A DNA stretch of 17,175 nucleotides from GW2011-AR15 sp964512765 (GTDB lineage: Archaea; Nanobdellota; Nanobdellia; Woesearchaeales; GW2011-AR15), in NCBI GenBank assembly GCA_964512765.1, contig CAZEKF010000023.1, positions 1 to 17,175 of the forward strand. Reading direction: 5' to 3'. The number at the start of each line of letters is the position of its first letter. Position 1 is the first letter of the stretch. Of this stretch, positions 1 to 5,836 are shown in pieces. The notes beneath the pieces were generated by a model that was not told the origin of the DNA, made no database searches, and was given only the letters and a program-made list of their open reading frames with translations. The position numbers and the translations under genes were made by a program.

Positions 1-60
1 GGATCAGGATCAGGATCAGGATCAGGATCAGGATCAGGATCAGGATCAGGATCAGGATCT
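1..60. repeat. Hexanucleotide tandem repeat (GGATCA)n
   Basis: Nine perfect copies of GGATCA are followed by one GGATCT. On the minus strand this reads GAT CCT repeatedly, encoding alternating Asp and Pro in frame with the surface-protein gene. The tract starts at or before the window edge, so its full length is unknown. Because the unit is six bases, gain or loss of copies would change protein length without shifting the frame. Confidence 0.95.
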
Positions 61-1493
61 TCTGGTGGGTTTTCAGGTAGGTTTTCTTGTCCTGGCGGTG
101 TCTGTTCCACTTCTTTACCACCACCTGTTTTAGTTTCACCTGCTGAAGGAGGTGCAACATAATATCCAATTATTTTATAATCATCTCTTCTCATAAATTT
201 ATCAGGTTGTCCGTCTTGAGTCAATATAATTTTGGTTGGAAAAATAGCAGTTCCGTTTGGGTCTAAAAATGCACTATGTCCTATCAATGTTGAAACATTT
301 CTTCCAGAACCTGTGAACTCATAAGTAACAAAAGGATCAGTGTCAAATTGACCGTATACTTCCAGAAATAATCTTGTGCCATCAGGAATCGGCTGATTTA
401 ATTCAATGTTAACTTGACAACTGCTAAAACCATCTACTGGTAATTTACCAGAAATATCATCACCTAAAACAATATAAGGTGGTACAGTATGACCTGTTCT
501 TGTTAATTGTGTTCCTCCAGCTCCACCACTAGGCGTACATTCAATGTGAACACTACCTTCATCAATTTGTAATGGTGGCTGTGCATCTGCTCTACACATA
601 TTATCTCTTTCGTAATTATCTAAATCAGTAAAAATATCATCGAGAGTGACTACTTCTGGACAAGGCGGATCTGTGTCACTTTCTTGTATACATGCACCTT
701 GTGCGCCCATAATAGAATATCCACCACCTAAACCATCTGGACCGTTACTACCTGGAGCGCCTGGACTAGTTTGTCCAACATGACCTTCTTCAAAACTGTT
801 AATCAAACTAAGTTCAGGATTAGTGTGTAAATCATTACTTGCTCCTGCACTAACTTTTTTAGGATTTCCAAATGCTGCATATCCAGCCGCCAATCCAATT
901 ACACCAATTGCAGCAGTTAGTCCAATTGAATACCAATCAGCTTTTCTTTCAAGAGCTTTATCATCATCAATCCTATGAAAAACACCATTTTCATCTGGCT
1001 GATAAAAAAATACTTCACCTTCATGTTCATGTGCAACAACAGTTTTACCATCTCCAAAATAAGTTAACACAGCGTCTTTATATGCATCCATACCAGCCTC
1101 CCTTTTAAGAACTTTTGAAGCATGAACATGCCATTGATCAGGTCTAACTTCTGTTAGATCAAGATAATCATCTAAATGTCCAGAAGTAGTCATCTGATTA
1201 GTTGCTTTTGATTCATGTACTAAAAAATCATTAAGAACTCTATTACCTACATTAGTATCAATGTGAGTTAATGCTTGATTAGTATAAGTTTCTTCAAGAG
1301 CTCTATGTGCCAAACTAACTGGTCTCCAAATGGTTTGTCCGATAAAAGTATCAACTTGACCAACTGTATTATCCATTCTCTGGACAAGATTACTCAAAGT
1401 TCTTCCTACAGAAGCAAGTGCTGAATAAGCAGATCTCAAATAATTAGATGGTTGTACTGAAACACTATCCATTGGTTGTTGTATAATTCCCAT
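1..1493 (-). CDS. Putative single-pass surface protein with Asp-Pro tail (partial, 3' end off window)
   Basis: An open frame runs without a stop from an ATG at 1493 to the window edge, giving about 497 codons. I do not recognise the family. The first ~185 residues are soluble and helix-like and carry no N-terminal signal peptide. Residues ~187-208 form one hydrophobic Gly/Ala-rich membrane segment beginning Asp-Trp-Tyr-Ser. Beyond it lie a Gly/Pro/Ser-rich stretch (~239-265), several cysteines (~268, 278, 300, 319, 359) and a beta-rich part (~330-445). The end is a Pro/Glu/Thr-rich linker running into a pure (Asp-Pro)n tract that continues off the window. A large region after the single membrane segment, with cysteines and a low-complexity spacer, suggests the C-terminal side faces outward; this is inference. 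The start is supported by a TATA box centred ~26 bases upstream and no in-frame ATG before it. Confidence 0.75.
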   Translation of the reverse strand, partial: MGIIQQPMDSVSVQPSNYLRSAYSALASVGRTLSNLVQRMDNTVGQVDTFIGQTIWRPVSLAHRALEETYTNQALTHIDTNVGNRVLNDFLVHESKATNQMTTSGHLDDYLDLTEVRPDQWHVHASKVLKREAGMDAYKDAVLTYFGDGKTVVAHEHEGEVFFYQPDENGVFHRIDDDKALERKADWYSIGLTAAIGVIGLAAGYAAFGNPKKVSAGASNDLHTNPELSLINSFEEGHVGQTSPGAPGSNGPDGLGGGYSIMGAQGACIQESDTDPPCPEVVTLDDIFTDLDNYERDNMCRADAQPPLQIDEGSVHIECTPSGGAGGTQLTRTGHTVPPYIVLGDDISGKLPVDGFSSCQVNIELNQPIPDGTRLFLEVYGQFDTDPFVTYEFTGSGRNVSTLIGHSAFLDPNGTAIFPTKIILTQDGQPDKFMRRDDYKIIGYYVAPPSAGETKTGGGKEVEQTPPGQENLPENPPEDPDPDPDPDPDPDPDPDPD

Positions 1494-1514
1494 AACTGGA
1501 GAATTACTTTCACC

Positions 1515-1524
1515 ATATATAAAT
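1515..1524 (-). promoter_or_regulatory. TATA box of the surface-protein gene
   Basis: The minus strand reads ATTTATATAT, centred ~26 bases before the ATG at 1493. This implies transcription starting at or a base or two before the start codon, i.e. a leaderless mRNA. No Shine-Dalgarno site is visible. Confidence 0.6.
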
Positions 1525-1624
1525 CTTTCGATTATATTGCCACTATTTAGTTACAATGACTATTTAGTTGATAAATATTAAACTGATTGGTTTAAGAAAG
1601 TGTTATATTGTTAAAATAGAAAAA

Positions 1625-1632
1625 TATTTAAA
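1625..1632 (+). promoter_or_regulatory. TATA box of the MNT/HEPN pair
   Basis: TATTTAAA is centred ~27 bases before the ATG at 1655. This spacing decides the start: it would place the transcription start at about 1652-1655, excluding the longer frame from 1568. Confidence 0.6.
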
Positions 1633-1648
1633 CATCGTTGCATTTTTA

Positions 1649-1660
1649 CAACATATGTTG
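1649..1660. promoter_or_regulatory. 12-bp perfect palindrome over the start codon of the nucleotidyltransferase gene
   Basis: CAACATATGTTG is a perfect palindrome, and the ATG at 1655 is its second half. It covers the expected transcription start site. The encoded protein has an N-terminal winged helix, so autoregulation through this site is plausible, but that is inference only. Confidence 0.4.
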
Positions 1661-2236
1661 CATAATTTAAACAGTACACAAATAAAGATACTATCTAAAT
1701 TAATATTTAAGAAGTATTATTTAAGAGAATTAGCTAAGGAAATAAATGAAATACCATCAACTGTTTTAAGAAATTTAAACATCTTAGAAAATGAAAAAAT
1801 CATTGATTCATATAGTGAAGGAAAAAACAAATATTTTTTCTTACCTAAAAAATATTCATCTCATTACATAATTAAACTAACAGAAACATACAAAACAATG
1901 CAGTTTCTTAAAAAACATAGTGAAAAAGTATCTTTATTTGAAGACATAAAAAAAGCAACCAAAGAAACTGATTCTGTCATAATTTTCGGCAGTTATGCAA
2001 AGTCATTAGAAAAAAAAGGCTCTGACTTAGATATTCTGTTAGTTAAACCAAATAATCAAAAAATCAAATCAACTCTTAAAAACATAGGCAAGCTACATAA
2101 TATAAAACTTAATCCAAAAACAGTAAACAATATTGATTTAAACAACAACCTAATTAGAGAGATCATATCACATCATTTAATACTAAAAGGAGGCGAGTTC
2201 ATTTATGAACAAATTTTTGAAAACCTTGATAAATGA
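1655..2236 (+). CDS. Winged-helix / MNT-type nucleotidyltransferase (antitoxin-like)
   Basis: The predicted protein is 193 residues. Residues ~8-65 look like a winged helix-turn-helix (repeated Leu/Ile spacing, then a wing with Gly-Lys-Asn-Lys-Tyr). Residues ~107-130 carry the minimal nucleotidyltransferase signature: Gly112-Ser113, then Asp124-Leu-Asp126 followed by Ile-Leu-Leu-Val. This matches the GSx10DxD motif that binds Mg-NTP in the MNT/pol-beta superfamily. The gene overlaps the downstream HEPN gene by 32 bases, the classic MNT-HEPN arrangement. In characterised pairs (MntA-HepT) the MNT protein silences the HEPN RNase by AMPylating it. The frame also opens at 1568 (30 more residues), but the TATA box at 1625-1632 lies inside that extension, so I chose 1655. 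A purely regulatory or defence role is also possible. Confidence 0.8.
   Translation: MLHNLNSTQIKILSKLIFKKYYLRELAKEINEIPSTVLRNLNILENEKIIDSYSEGKNKYFFLPKKYSSHYIIKLTETYKTMQFLKKHSEKVSLFEDIKKATKETDSVIIFGSYAKSLEKKGSDLDILLVKPNNQKIKSTLKNIGKLHNIKLNPKTVNNIDLNNNLIREIISHHLILKGGEFIYEQIFENLDK
2185..2193 (+). promoter_or_regulatory. Shine-Dalgarno site of the HEPN gene
   Basis: AAAAGGAGG lies 11 bases before the ATG at 2205, inside the 3' end of the upstream gene. A strong internal ribosome site fits co-translation of the pair from one mRNA and supports the start at 2205. Confidence 0.75.
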
Positions 2237-2666
2237 AAAAAAGATAAGTTTAGTTGAATCTTCTGATAATTTAGTAGAATCATACAAAGAGAAATCCAAT
2301 AATTCATTAAAATCTGCTGAAGTATTGAACACCACTGCACTTTATGAAAATTCAGTTAGTATGTCGTACTATGCAATGTACAATATTACAATAGCATTAC
2401 TATACAAACTTGGAATAAAATGTGAAAACCATACAGGTGCAATACTTCTTTTAAAGGAAATATTAGAAGAAAATGAACTTTCTGATCAATTAAAAGCTGC
2501 TAAAGAAGAAAGAATTGACAAACAATATTATGCTGATTTTAAGGCAACTAAAGATGACTCAGAATTATTATTAAACAACGCAAAAACATTTGTGTCTGAA
2601 GTTAAATCAAAAATAATAAACAGTTCTAATAATGATAGGGAAAAAATTAAAGAAATATTCAACTAA
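2205..2666 (+). CDS. HEPN domain protein (UPF0332-like), partner of the MNT protein
   Basis: The protein is 153 residues and all-helical in character. Residues ~26-66 contain a Ser-Leu-Lys-Ser-Ala-Glu helix and a Ser-Tyr-Tyr-Ala-Met-Tyr segment, followed by an Asn-His-Thr-Gly segment at ~75-78. Together these are typical of the UPF0332 branch of HEPN proteins. HEPN proteins are often RNases that use an Rx4-6H motif. Here the corresponding C-terminal helix has Arg103 followed by Ile-Asp-Lys-Gln-Tyr-Tyr-Ala-Asp, without the expected His, so RNase activity is doubtful. The start at 2205 has a strong GGAGG site and overlaps the upstream gene by 32 bases. The likely role is the toxin or effector half of a toxin-antitoxin-type pair; a non-nuclease scaffold is the alternative. 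Confidence 0.75.
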   Translation: MNKFLKTLINEKKISLVESSDNLVESYKEKSNNSLKSAEVLNTTALYENSVSMSYYAMYNITIALLYKLGIKCENHTGAILLLKEILEENELSDQLKAAKEERIDKQYYADFKATKDDSELLLNNAKTFVSEVKSKIINSSNNDREKIKEIFN

Positions 2667-2669
2667 ACA

Positions 2670-2679
2670 TTTATATATA
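2670..2679 (+). promoter_or_regulatory. TATA box of the DUF1385 gene
   Basis: TTTATATATA is centred ~26 bases before the ATG at 2701 and sits just after the HEPN stop codon. The membrane protein therefore probably has its own, nearly leaderless transcript. Confidence 0.65.
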
Positions 2680-2700
2680 ATTTAACATACACTCTGGAGA

Positions 2701-3546
2701 ATGAGTTCTAAAATATCAATTGGCGGCCAAGCATTGATTGAAGGTGTTATGATGCGCTCTAAAAACAAATACGCGATAGCAGTTAGAAAACCTGATAAAA
2801 AAATCTCAACAAAAGTCATTAAGATAAAAGAGCCAAAAAATAACTTGTTAAAACTGCCAATTATAAGAGGTTGCATAAGATTTATTGAAACTTTAGTTAT
2901 TGGTATTAAAAGCATATCATACTCAGCTGTTGAGTCACAGGGCGAGGAAGAAGAAGCTATCACTGACTGGGAAATTTTTCTTACAGTTGCATTATCTATT
3001 GCATTAACAATTGTATTATTTTACATGATTCCATTGTTATTAGCAAAGTTTTTTGCTAAAGATTCAGGATTTTGGTTTAATTTTATAGATGGCATTACTC
3101 GATTAGGCATATTTGTTCTATACCTTTTCCTTATTTCATTATTTCCTGATGTTAGAAGGGTTTTCCAGTACCATGGCGCTGAACACAAAACAGTTGCTTG
3201 CTATGAAAAAAAAGAAAAATTATCAGTAAATAATATTAAGAAATATTCAACAATTCATCCTAGGTGCGGCACTAGTTTTCTTTTAATTGTATTTGTATTA
3301 TCAATATTTTTCTTTACGCTTGTCCAAGTGCAAGGATACTTCCAGAGATTGGGCATGAGATTATTACTATTACCTTTAATAGCCGGTATCTCGTACGAAC
3401 TTCTTAAATTTGCAGGTAAACATTACAATAATTCCTTTGTAAAAATATTAGTATCACCAGGATTATTATTACAAAAAATAACAACAAAAGAACCAACAAA
3501 TGATATGATAGAAGTAGCTGTTAAATCTCTGAAAGCAGTTGTATGA
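2701..3546 (+). CDS. DUF1385 / YqhQ-like membrane protein
   Basis: This 281-residue protein belongs to the DUF1385 family, related to Bacillus YqhQ. Signatures are the N-terminal Gly-Gly-Gln-Ala-Leu-Ile-Glu-Gly-Val-Met-Met-Arg (8-19), the His-Gly-Ala-Glu-His-Lys-Thr motif (158-164) and His-Pro-Arg-Cys-Gly-Thr-Ser (186-192). The clustered His, Glu and Cys residues are why the family is often annotated as putative metal-dependent enzymes; its reaction is not established. Hydrophobic membrane segments lie at about 92-118, 133-149, 193-210 and 219-236. The start is fixed by the TATA box and by the conserved N-terminal motif. Its last 26 bases overlap the convergent coiled-coil gene. Confidence 0.85.
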   Translation: MSSKISIGGQALIEGVMMRSKNKYAIAVRKPDKKISTKVIKIKEPKNNLLKLPIIRGCIRFIETLVIGIKSISYSAVESQGEEEEAITDWEIFLTVALSIALTIVLFYMIPLLLAKFFAKDSGFWFNFIDGITRLGIFVLYLFLISLFPDVRRVFQYHGAEHKTVACYEKKEKLSVNNIKKYSTIHPRCGTSFLLIVFVLSIFFFTLVQVQGYFQRLGMRLLLLPLIAGISYELLKFAGKHYNNSFVKILVSPGLLLQKITTKEPTNDMIEVAVKSLKAVV

Positions 3547-3889
3547 ACTCTTTTTTTGTTATGAATTCTTCTAATTTCCAGTCATCAACTTTTCTTTGCA
3601 ATTTATTAAAATCATCATCGCCGCCTTTTGTCCGGAACTCGTTAACAATGTTAATGAAATTTTGTTTCAAAATGCTTTTTTTACGTCTTATTTCTTCTAA
3701 TTGATTTTTTGCCATGTTAACATTTCTTCTAAACTCTGACATGCTAGAGTCCCATTCAAGAGTTTTCATCTGCATAAACCTTGAAGTTTTTTTACCTGAA
3801 TCTTCAACATCTTCAATCCTTGATAAAAATCTAATTAAATCAGGTTCTAACTTGTGTTCGTAATCGTATTTTGGTAAAGGTTTTGACAT
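3521..3889 (-). CDS. Small charged coiled-coil protein, unknown function
   Basis: The 122-residue protein is rich in Lys, Glu, Asp and Arg, with no membrane segment and no cysteine. Residues ~45-85 have the heptad-like charged pattern of a coiled coil (around Asn-Gln-Leu-Glu-Glu-Ile-Arg-Arg-Lys-Lys), and the C-terminal third is also helical in character. I do not recognise a family. The ATG at 3889 has a TATA box centred ~27 bases upstream, which is the main support that the frame is real. Its 3' end overlaps the end of the convergent DUF1385 gene by 26 bases. Confidence 0.65.
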   Translation of the reverse strand: MSKPLPKYDYEHKLEPDLIRFLSRIEDVEDSGKKTSRFMQMKTLEWDSSMSEFRRNVNMAKNQLEEIRRKKSILKQNFINIVNEFRTKGGDDDFNKLQRKVDDWKLEEFITKKEFIQLLSEI

Positions 3890-3910
3890 AGAATTTATTA
3901 TAGTTATTGT

Positions 3911-3920
3911 GTTTAATAAA
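3911..3920 (-). promoter_or_regulatory. TATA box of the coiled-coil protein gene
   Basis: The minus strand reads TTTATTAAAC, centred ~27 bases before the ATG at 3889. It is divergent from the promoter of the RNA candidate at 3989. Confidence 0.55.
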
Positions 3921-3957
3921 GGTTTCTAAAAGTACGACAAAATCCTATCACAATAAA

Positions 3958-3968
3958 ATTTATAAATT
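3958..3968 (+). promoter_or_regulatory. TATA box of the structured RNA candidate
   Basis: ATTTATAAATT is centred 26 bases before position 3989, where the 5' arm of the closing helix of the RNA candidate begins. The spacing matches that of the protein-gene promoters in this window. No credible protein start follows it. Confidence 0.55.
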
Positions 3969-3988
3969 TGGAACACATTAATATAATT

Positions 3989-4095
3989 AAGAACTGGTCT
4001 AGTTGGGAGAGAGGCTAAAATTATCACTAACGGGCTGTGCCCTTGGGGAAGTTACCCATTTAAAACCTCAATCACTCAAGATAAACAGTTCTTTT
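3989..4095 (+). ncRNA. Candidate structured non-coding RNA, family not recognised
   Basis: The 214-base gap between two minus-strand genes holds a locally GC-rich block. Its ends, AAGAACTG (3989-3996) and CAGTTCTT (4086-4093), form a perfect 8-bp closing helix, followed by a short T run (4092-4095) as a possible terminator. A second long helix pairs 4003-4014 with 4066-4079, with one A/A mismatch and a two-A bulge. The core holds GGGC-TGT-GCCC (4032-4042) and a segment that could form TGGG/CCCA (4044-4047 with 4055-4058). Alternatively TAAC (4028-4031) with GTTA (4051-4054) plus GGG/CCC would make a pseudoknot. A well-placed TATA box precedes it. The D-loop-like string AGTTGGGAGAG recalls tRNA, but no T-arm or anticodon arm is present. 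5S, SRP and RNase P RNA signatures were not found. Confidence 0.5.
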
Positions 4096-4103
4096 ATAGA
4101 GAA

Positions 4104-5333
4104 TTATTCTTTTAATACACCAAACCCTATTAGTCTGAATCTTGTGCCCATTCTACGAGAAATAGTAACTCTTGACCCAGGATCTGCACAAATTGGAAGT
4201 TTAAGATTGCATTCAACTGAATATTTACTTAAATTAGTTACAATACCGATTGTTGCTGCTGAGTTAACATTTAACATTAACATTTCTGACTTTTTTAATG
4301 GATCAACTTTCAAATCTTCAGCACTCCCAACCACTCTGTCTAGTAAATCAACTTCTAACTTCAAAGTGTCCCAAACAGGAGGTAGATCTTTTTCATATCC
4401 TACAACATTACCAGTGAAACTGTCAGATTTAACAATTGAAGGGTCTAATGTAGTTAATAATGCAACAGACCCGCCGGGACCAACTTTTTTAACTTTTTTA
4501 CCACCAGTCATCATGCCAAGTACTTTTGTCTTGATAGGTTTCCACACTTTTTTGTTAGCTTCTTCGTACACGTGACCAGGCCTTATTTCAATATCATCGC
4601 CTTCTTTGATTACTCCATATTGTAATGCCCCACCCAACACTCCTCCTTTTAGATCTTTTATTTCTTGGCCAGGTTTGTTAATATCAAATGACCTAGCAAC
4701 AAACATTCTCGGACTTTTTTTAGTATCTCTCTTTGGCGTAGGTATGTTTTCTTCAATTGCCTGGATAATAACATCAACATTAACATTATGCTGTGCTGAT
4801 GCAGGTATTATTGGTGCTTTTTCATAATCTGTTCCTTTTAAAAATTTAGTTATTTGTTCATAATTTTTCATAGCATCTTCTTCACTGACTAAATCAATTT
4901 TGTTCTGGATAATAACAATGTTTTTTATGCCAATGATTTTCAAAGCCATTAAATGTTCTCTAGTCTGTGGCTGCGGACATTCTTCATTTGCAGCAATTAA
5001 TAACAACGCACCGTCCATTAACGTTGCACCAGCCAACATGGTTGCCATTAATGATTCATGGCCTGGCGCGTCAACAAAACTAACTTTTCTTAATACTTTA
5101 TATTCCTTTTTAGCATTTTTAGCTTGTTTTTCAGTTGTATAATCCTTCTTAACCTTGACAAAAGTGCTATCTGCATAACCTAACCTTATAGTAATTCCAC
5201 GTTTTAGTTCTTCAGAATGCGTGTCTGTCCATTTTCCAGAGAGTTTTTCAGTTAAAGTAGTTTTACCATGGTCAACATGGCCAACTAGCCCAATGTTAAC
5301 TTCTGGTTGAACTGATTCACTCTTAGATGCCAT
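4104..5333 (-). CDS. eif2g: Translation initiation factor aIF2 subunit gamma
   Basis: This 409-residue GTPase is full length for the gamma subunit, which binds initiator Met-tRNA in the aIF2 heterotrimer. GTPase motifs are in order: Gly-His-Val-Asp-His-Gly-Lys-Thr (18-25), Arg-Gly-Ile-Thr-Ile (45-49), Asp-Ala-Pro-Gly-His (88-92), Asn-Lys-Ile-Asp (139-142) and Ser-Ala (174-175). The two beta-barrel domains follow, ending in Phe-Gly-Val-Leu-Lys-Glu. Most archaeal homologues have a Cys-rich zinc knuckle between the effector loop and Asp-Ala-Pro-Gly-His. Here residues ~54-85 contain Lys-rich sequence with no cysteine. The gene is monocistronic on the minus strand, divergent from the rpl7ae block, with a TATA box 29 bases before the ATG. 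Confidence 0.95.
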   Translation of the reverse strand: MASKSESVQPEVNIGLVGHVDHGKTTLTEKLSGKWTDTHSEELKRGITIRLGYADSTFVKVKKDYTTEKQAKNAKKEYKVLRKVSFVDAPGHESLMATMLAGATLMDGALLLIAANEECPQPQTREHLMALKIIGIKNIVIIQNKIDLVSEEDAMKNYEQITKFLKGTDYEKAPIIPASAQHNVNVDVIIQAIEENIPTPKRDTKKSPRMFVARSFDINKPGQEIKDLKGGVLGGALQYGVIKEGDDIEIRPGHVYEEANKKVWKPIKTKVLGMMTGGKKVKKVGPGGSVALLTTLDPSIVKSDSFTGNVVGYEKDLPPVWDTLKLEVDLLDRVVGSAEDLKVDPLKKSEMLMLNVNSAATIGIVTNLSKYSVECNLKLPICADPGSRVTISRRMGTRFRLIGFGVLKE

Positions 5334-5358
5334 CTAACAAAAATGGAAAGTTGAGGAA

Positions 5359-5367
5359 TTTATAAAG
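5359..5367 (-). promoter_or_regulatory. TATA box of aIF2-gamma
   Basis: The minus strand reads CTTTATAAA, centred ~29 bases before the ATG at 5333. This leaves at most a very short leader. It is back-to-back with the rpl7ae promoter 40 bases away. Confidence 0.65.
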
Positions 5368-5398
5368 TTTGGTCTTTTAAATATTAAATTATCGTAAC

Positions 5399-5407
5399 TT
5401 TTATAAA
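5399..5407 (+). promoter_or_regulatory. TATA box of the rpl7ae operon
   Basis: TTTTATAAA is centred at 5403, predicting a transcription start near 5427-5430. Unlike most genes here, that is ~90 bases before the start codon, so the operon has a real 5' leader. The predicted start coincides with the first arm of the pairing element described next. Confidence 0.65.
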
Positions 5408-5426
5408 CACCCATTTTTTCTGTTTT

Positions 5427-5509
5427 ATTACCTAGTGAATTATGACGGTCTACGGACCTGAAGGAAGGTAATTTTCTTAAGGATTACCTAAAAACTATAT
5501 GAAAGGTGA
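5427..5509 (+). promoter_or_regulatory. rpl7ae leader: kink-turn-like element with alternative helices over the ribosome site
   Basis: ATTACCT occurs twice (5427-5433 and 5483-5489), and each copy is perfectly complementary to AGGTAAT at 5466-5472, so the two 7-bp helices exclude each other. Inside the first helix is a hairpin, GGTC-TACG-GACC (5447-5458), with a stable UNCG-type loop. Next to the 7-bp helix, the 5' strand reads AGT-GA (5434-5438) and the 3' strand GA (5464-5465), the three-base bulge plus tandem G-A layout of a kink-turn. A second box C/D-like pair, ATGAC (5442-5446) and CTGA (5458-5461), flanks the hairpin. The ribosome site AGGTGA (5504-5509), 7 bases before the ATG, can pair with TTACCT at 5484-5489 (one G-U). 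L7Ae is the kink-turn binding protein, and feedback by L7Ae on its own leader has been reported in other archaea. The exact switching here is inference. Confidence 0.6.
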
Positions 5510-5516
5510 ATGAAAT

Positions 5517-5831
5517 ATGTCAGACGCAGAAAAAGCATATGAAGCAATTGAAGTGGCACGAACCACTGGTAAGATTAAAAAAGGAACCAATGAAGTGACA
5601 AAACAAGTTGAGAGAGGTAACGCAAAGTTAGTAGTTATTGCAAAAGATGTTAACCCTCCAGAAGTTACTATGCATCTACCATTACTATGCAAAGAAAAAG
5701 GTATAGCTTGTGTTGAAGTACCAAGCAGAGAAGAGTTAGGAGCAGCTGCAGGTATCCAGGTAAGTACAAGTGCTGTTTGTGTAACTGAAGCTGGCGAGGC
5801 AAGCTCAATTATTAAAGGAATCAAAGGATAA
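5517..5831 (+). CDS. rpl7ae: Ribosomal protein L7Ae (kink-turn binding protein)
   Basis: The 104-residue protein is a full-length L7Ae. It binds kink-turns in the large ribosomal subunit and in box C/D and H/ACA guide RNAs, and is often part of archaeal RNase P. The RNA-binding helix Gly-Thr-Asn-Glu-Val-Thr-Lys (~23-29) and the Ala-Lys-Asp-Val-Asn-Pro-Pro segment (~41-47) are intact, as is the conserved C-terminal hydrophobic loop (Leu-Gly-Ala-Ala-Ala-Gly). The ATG at 5517 follows an AGGTGA ribosome site by 7 bases. It is first in a tight operon with rps28e (5-base gap), rpl24e and ndk, an order widely conserved in archaea. The unusual leader upstream suggests translational feedback. Confidence 0.95.
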   Translation: MSDAEKAYEAIEVARTTGKIKKGTNEVTKQVERGNAKLVVIAKDVNPPEVTMHLPLLCKEKGIACVEVPSREELGAAAGIQVSTSAVCVTEAGEASSIIKGIKG

Positions 5832-5836
5832 ATAAA

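Noticed and set aside
1..60. CRISPR array or non-coding satellite
   Set aside because: The repeat unit is 6 bases with no spacers and reads in frame as Asp-Pro within an open gene.
872..1108. A His/Gln-rich plus-strand frame
   Set aside because: It is a shadow of the surface-protein gene on the minus strand, with the odd composition expected of an antisense frame.
1568..1654. Longer start of the nucleotidyltransferase gene
   Set aside because: The extension includes the TATA box and AT-rich promoter sequence; 1655 is at the proper distance from it.
3989..4060. A tRNA gene, because AGTTGGGAGAG looks like a D-loop
   Set aside because: No anticodon arm and no T-arm can be formed, U8 is missing, and the 3' side lacks a TTC-like loop, so a normal or intron-containing tRNA is not supported.
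4003..4575. A 190-residue plus-strand frame
   Set aside because: It lies mostly antisense to aIF2-gamma and its start is inside the structured RNA candidate. The minus-strand protein is clearly real.
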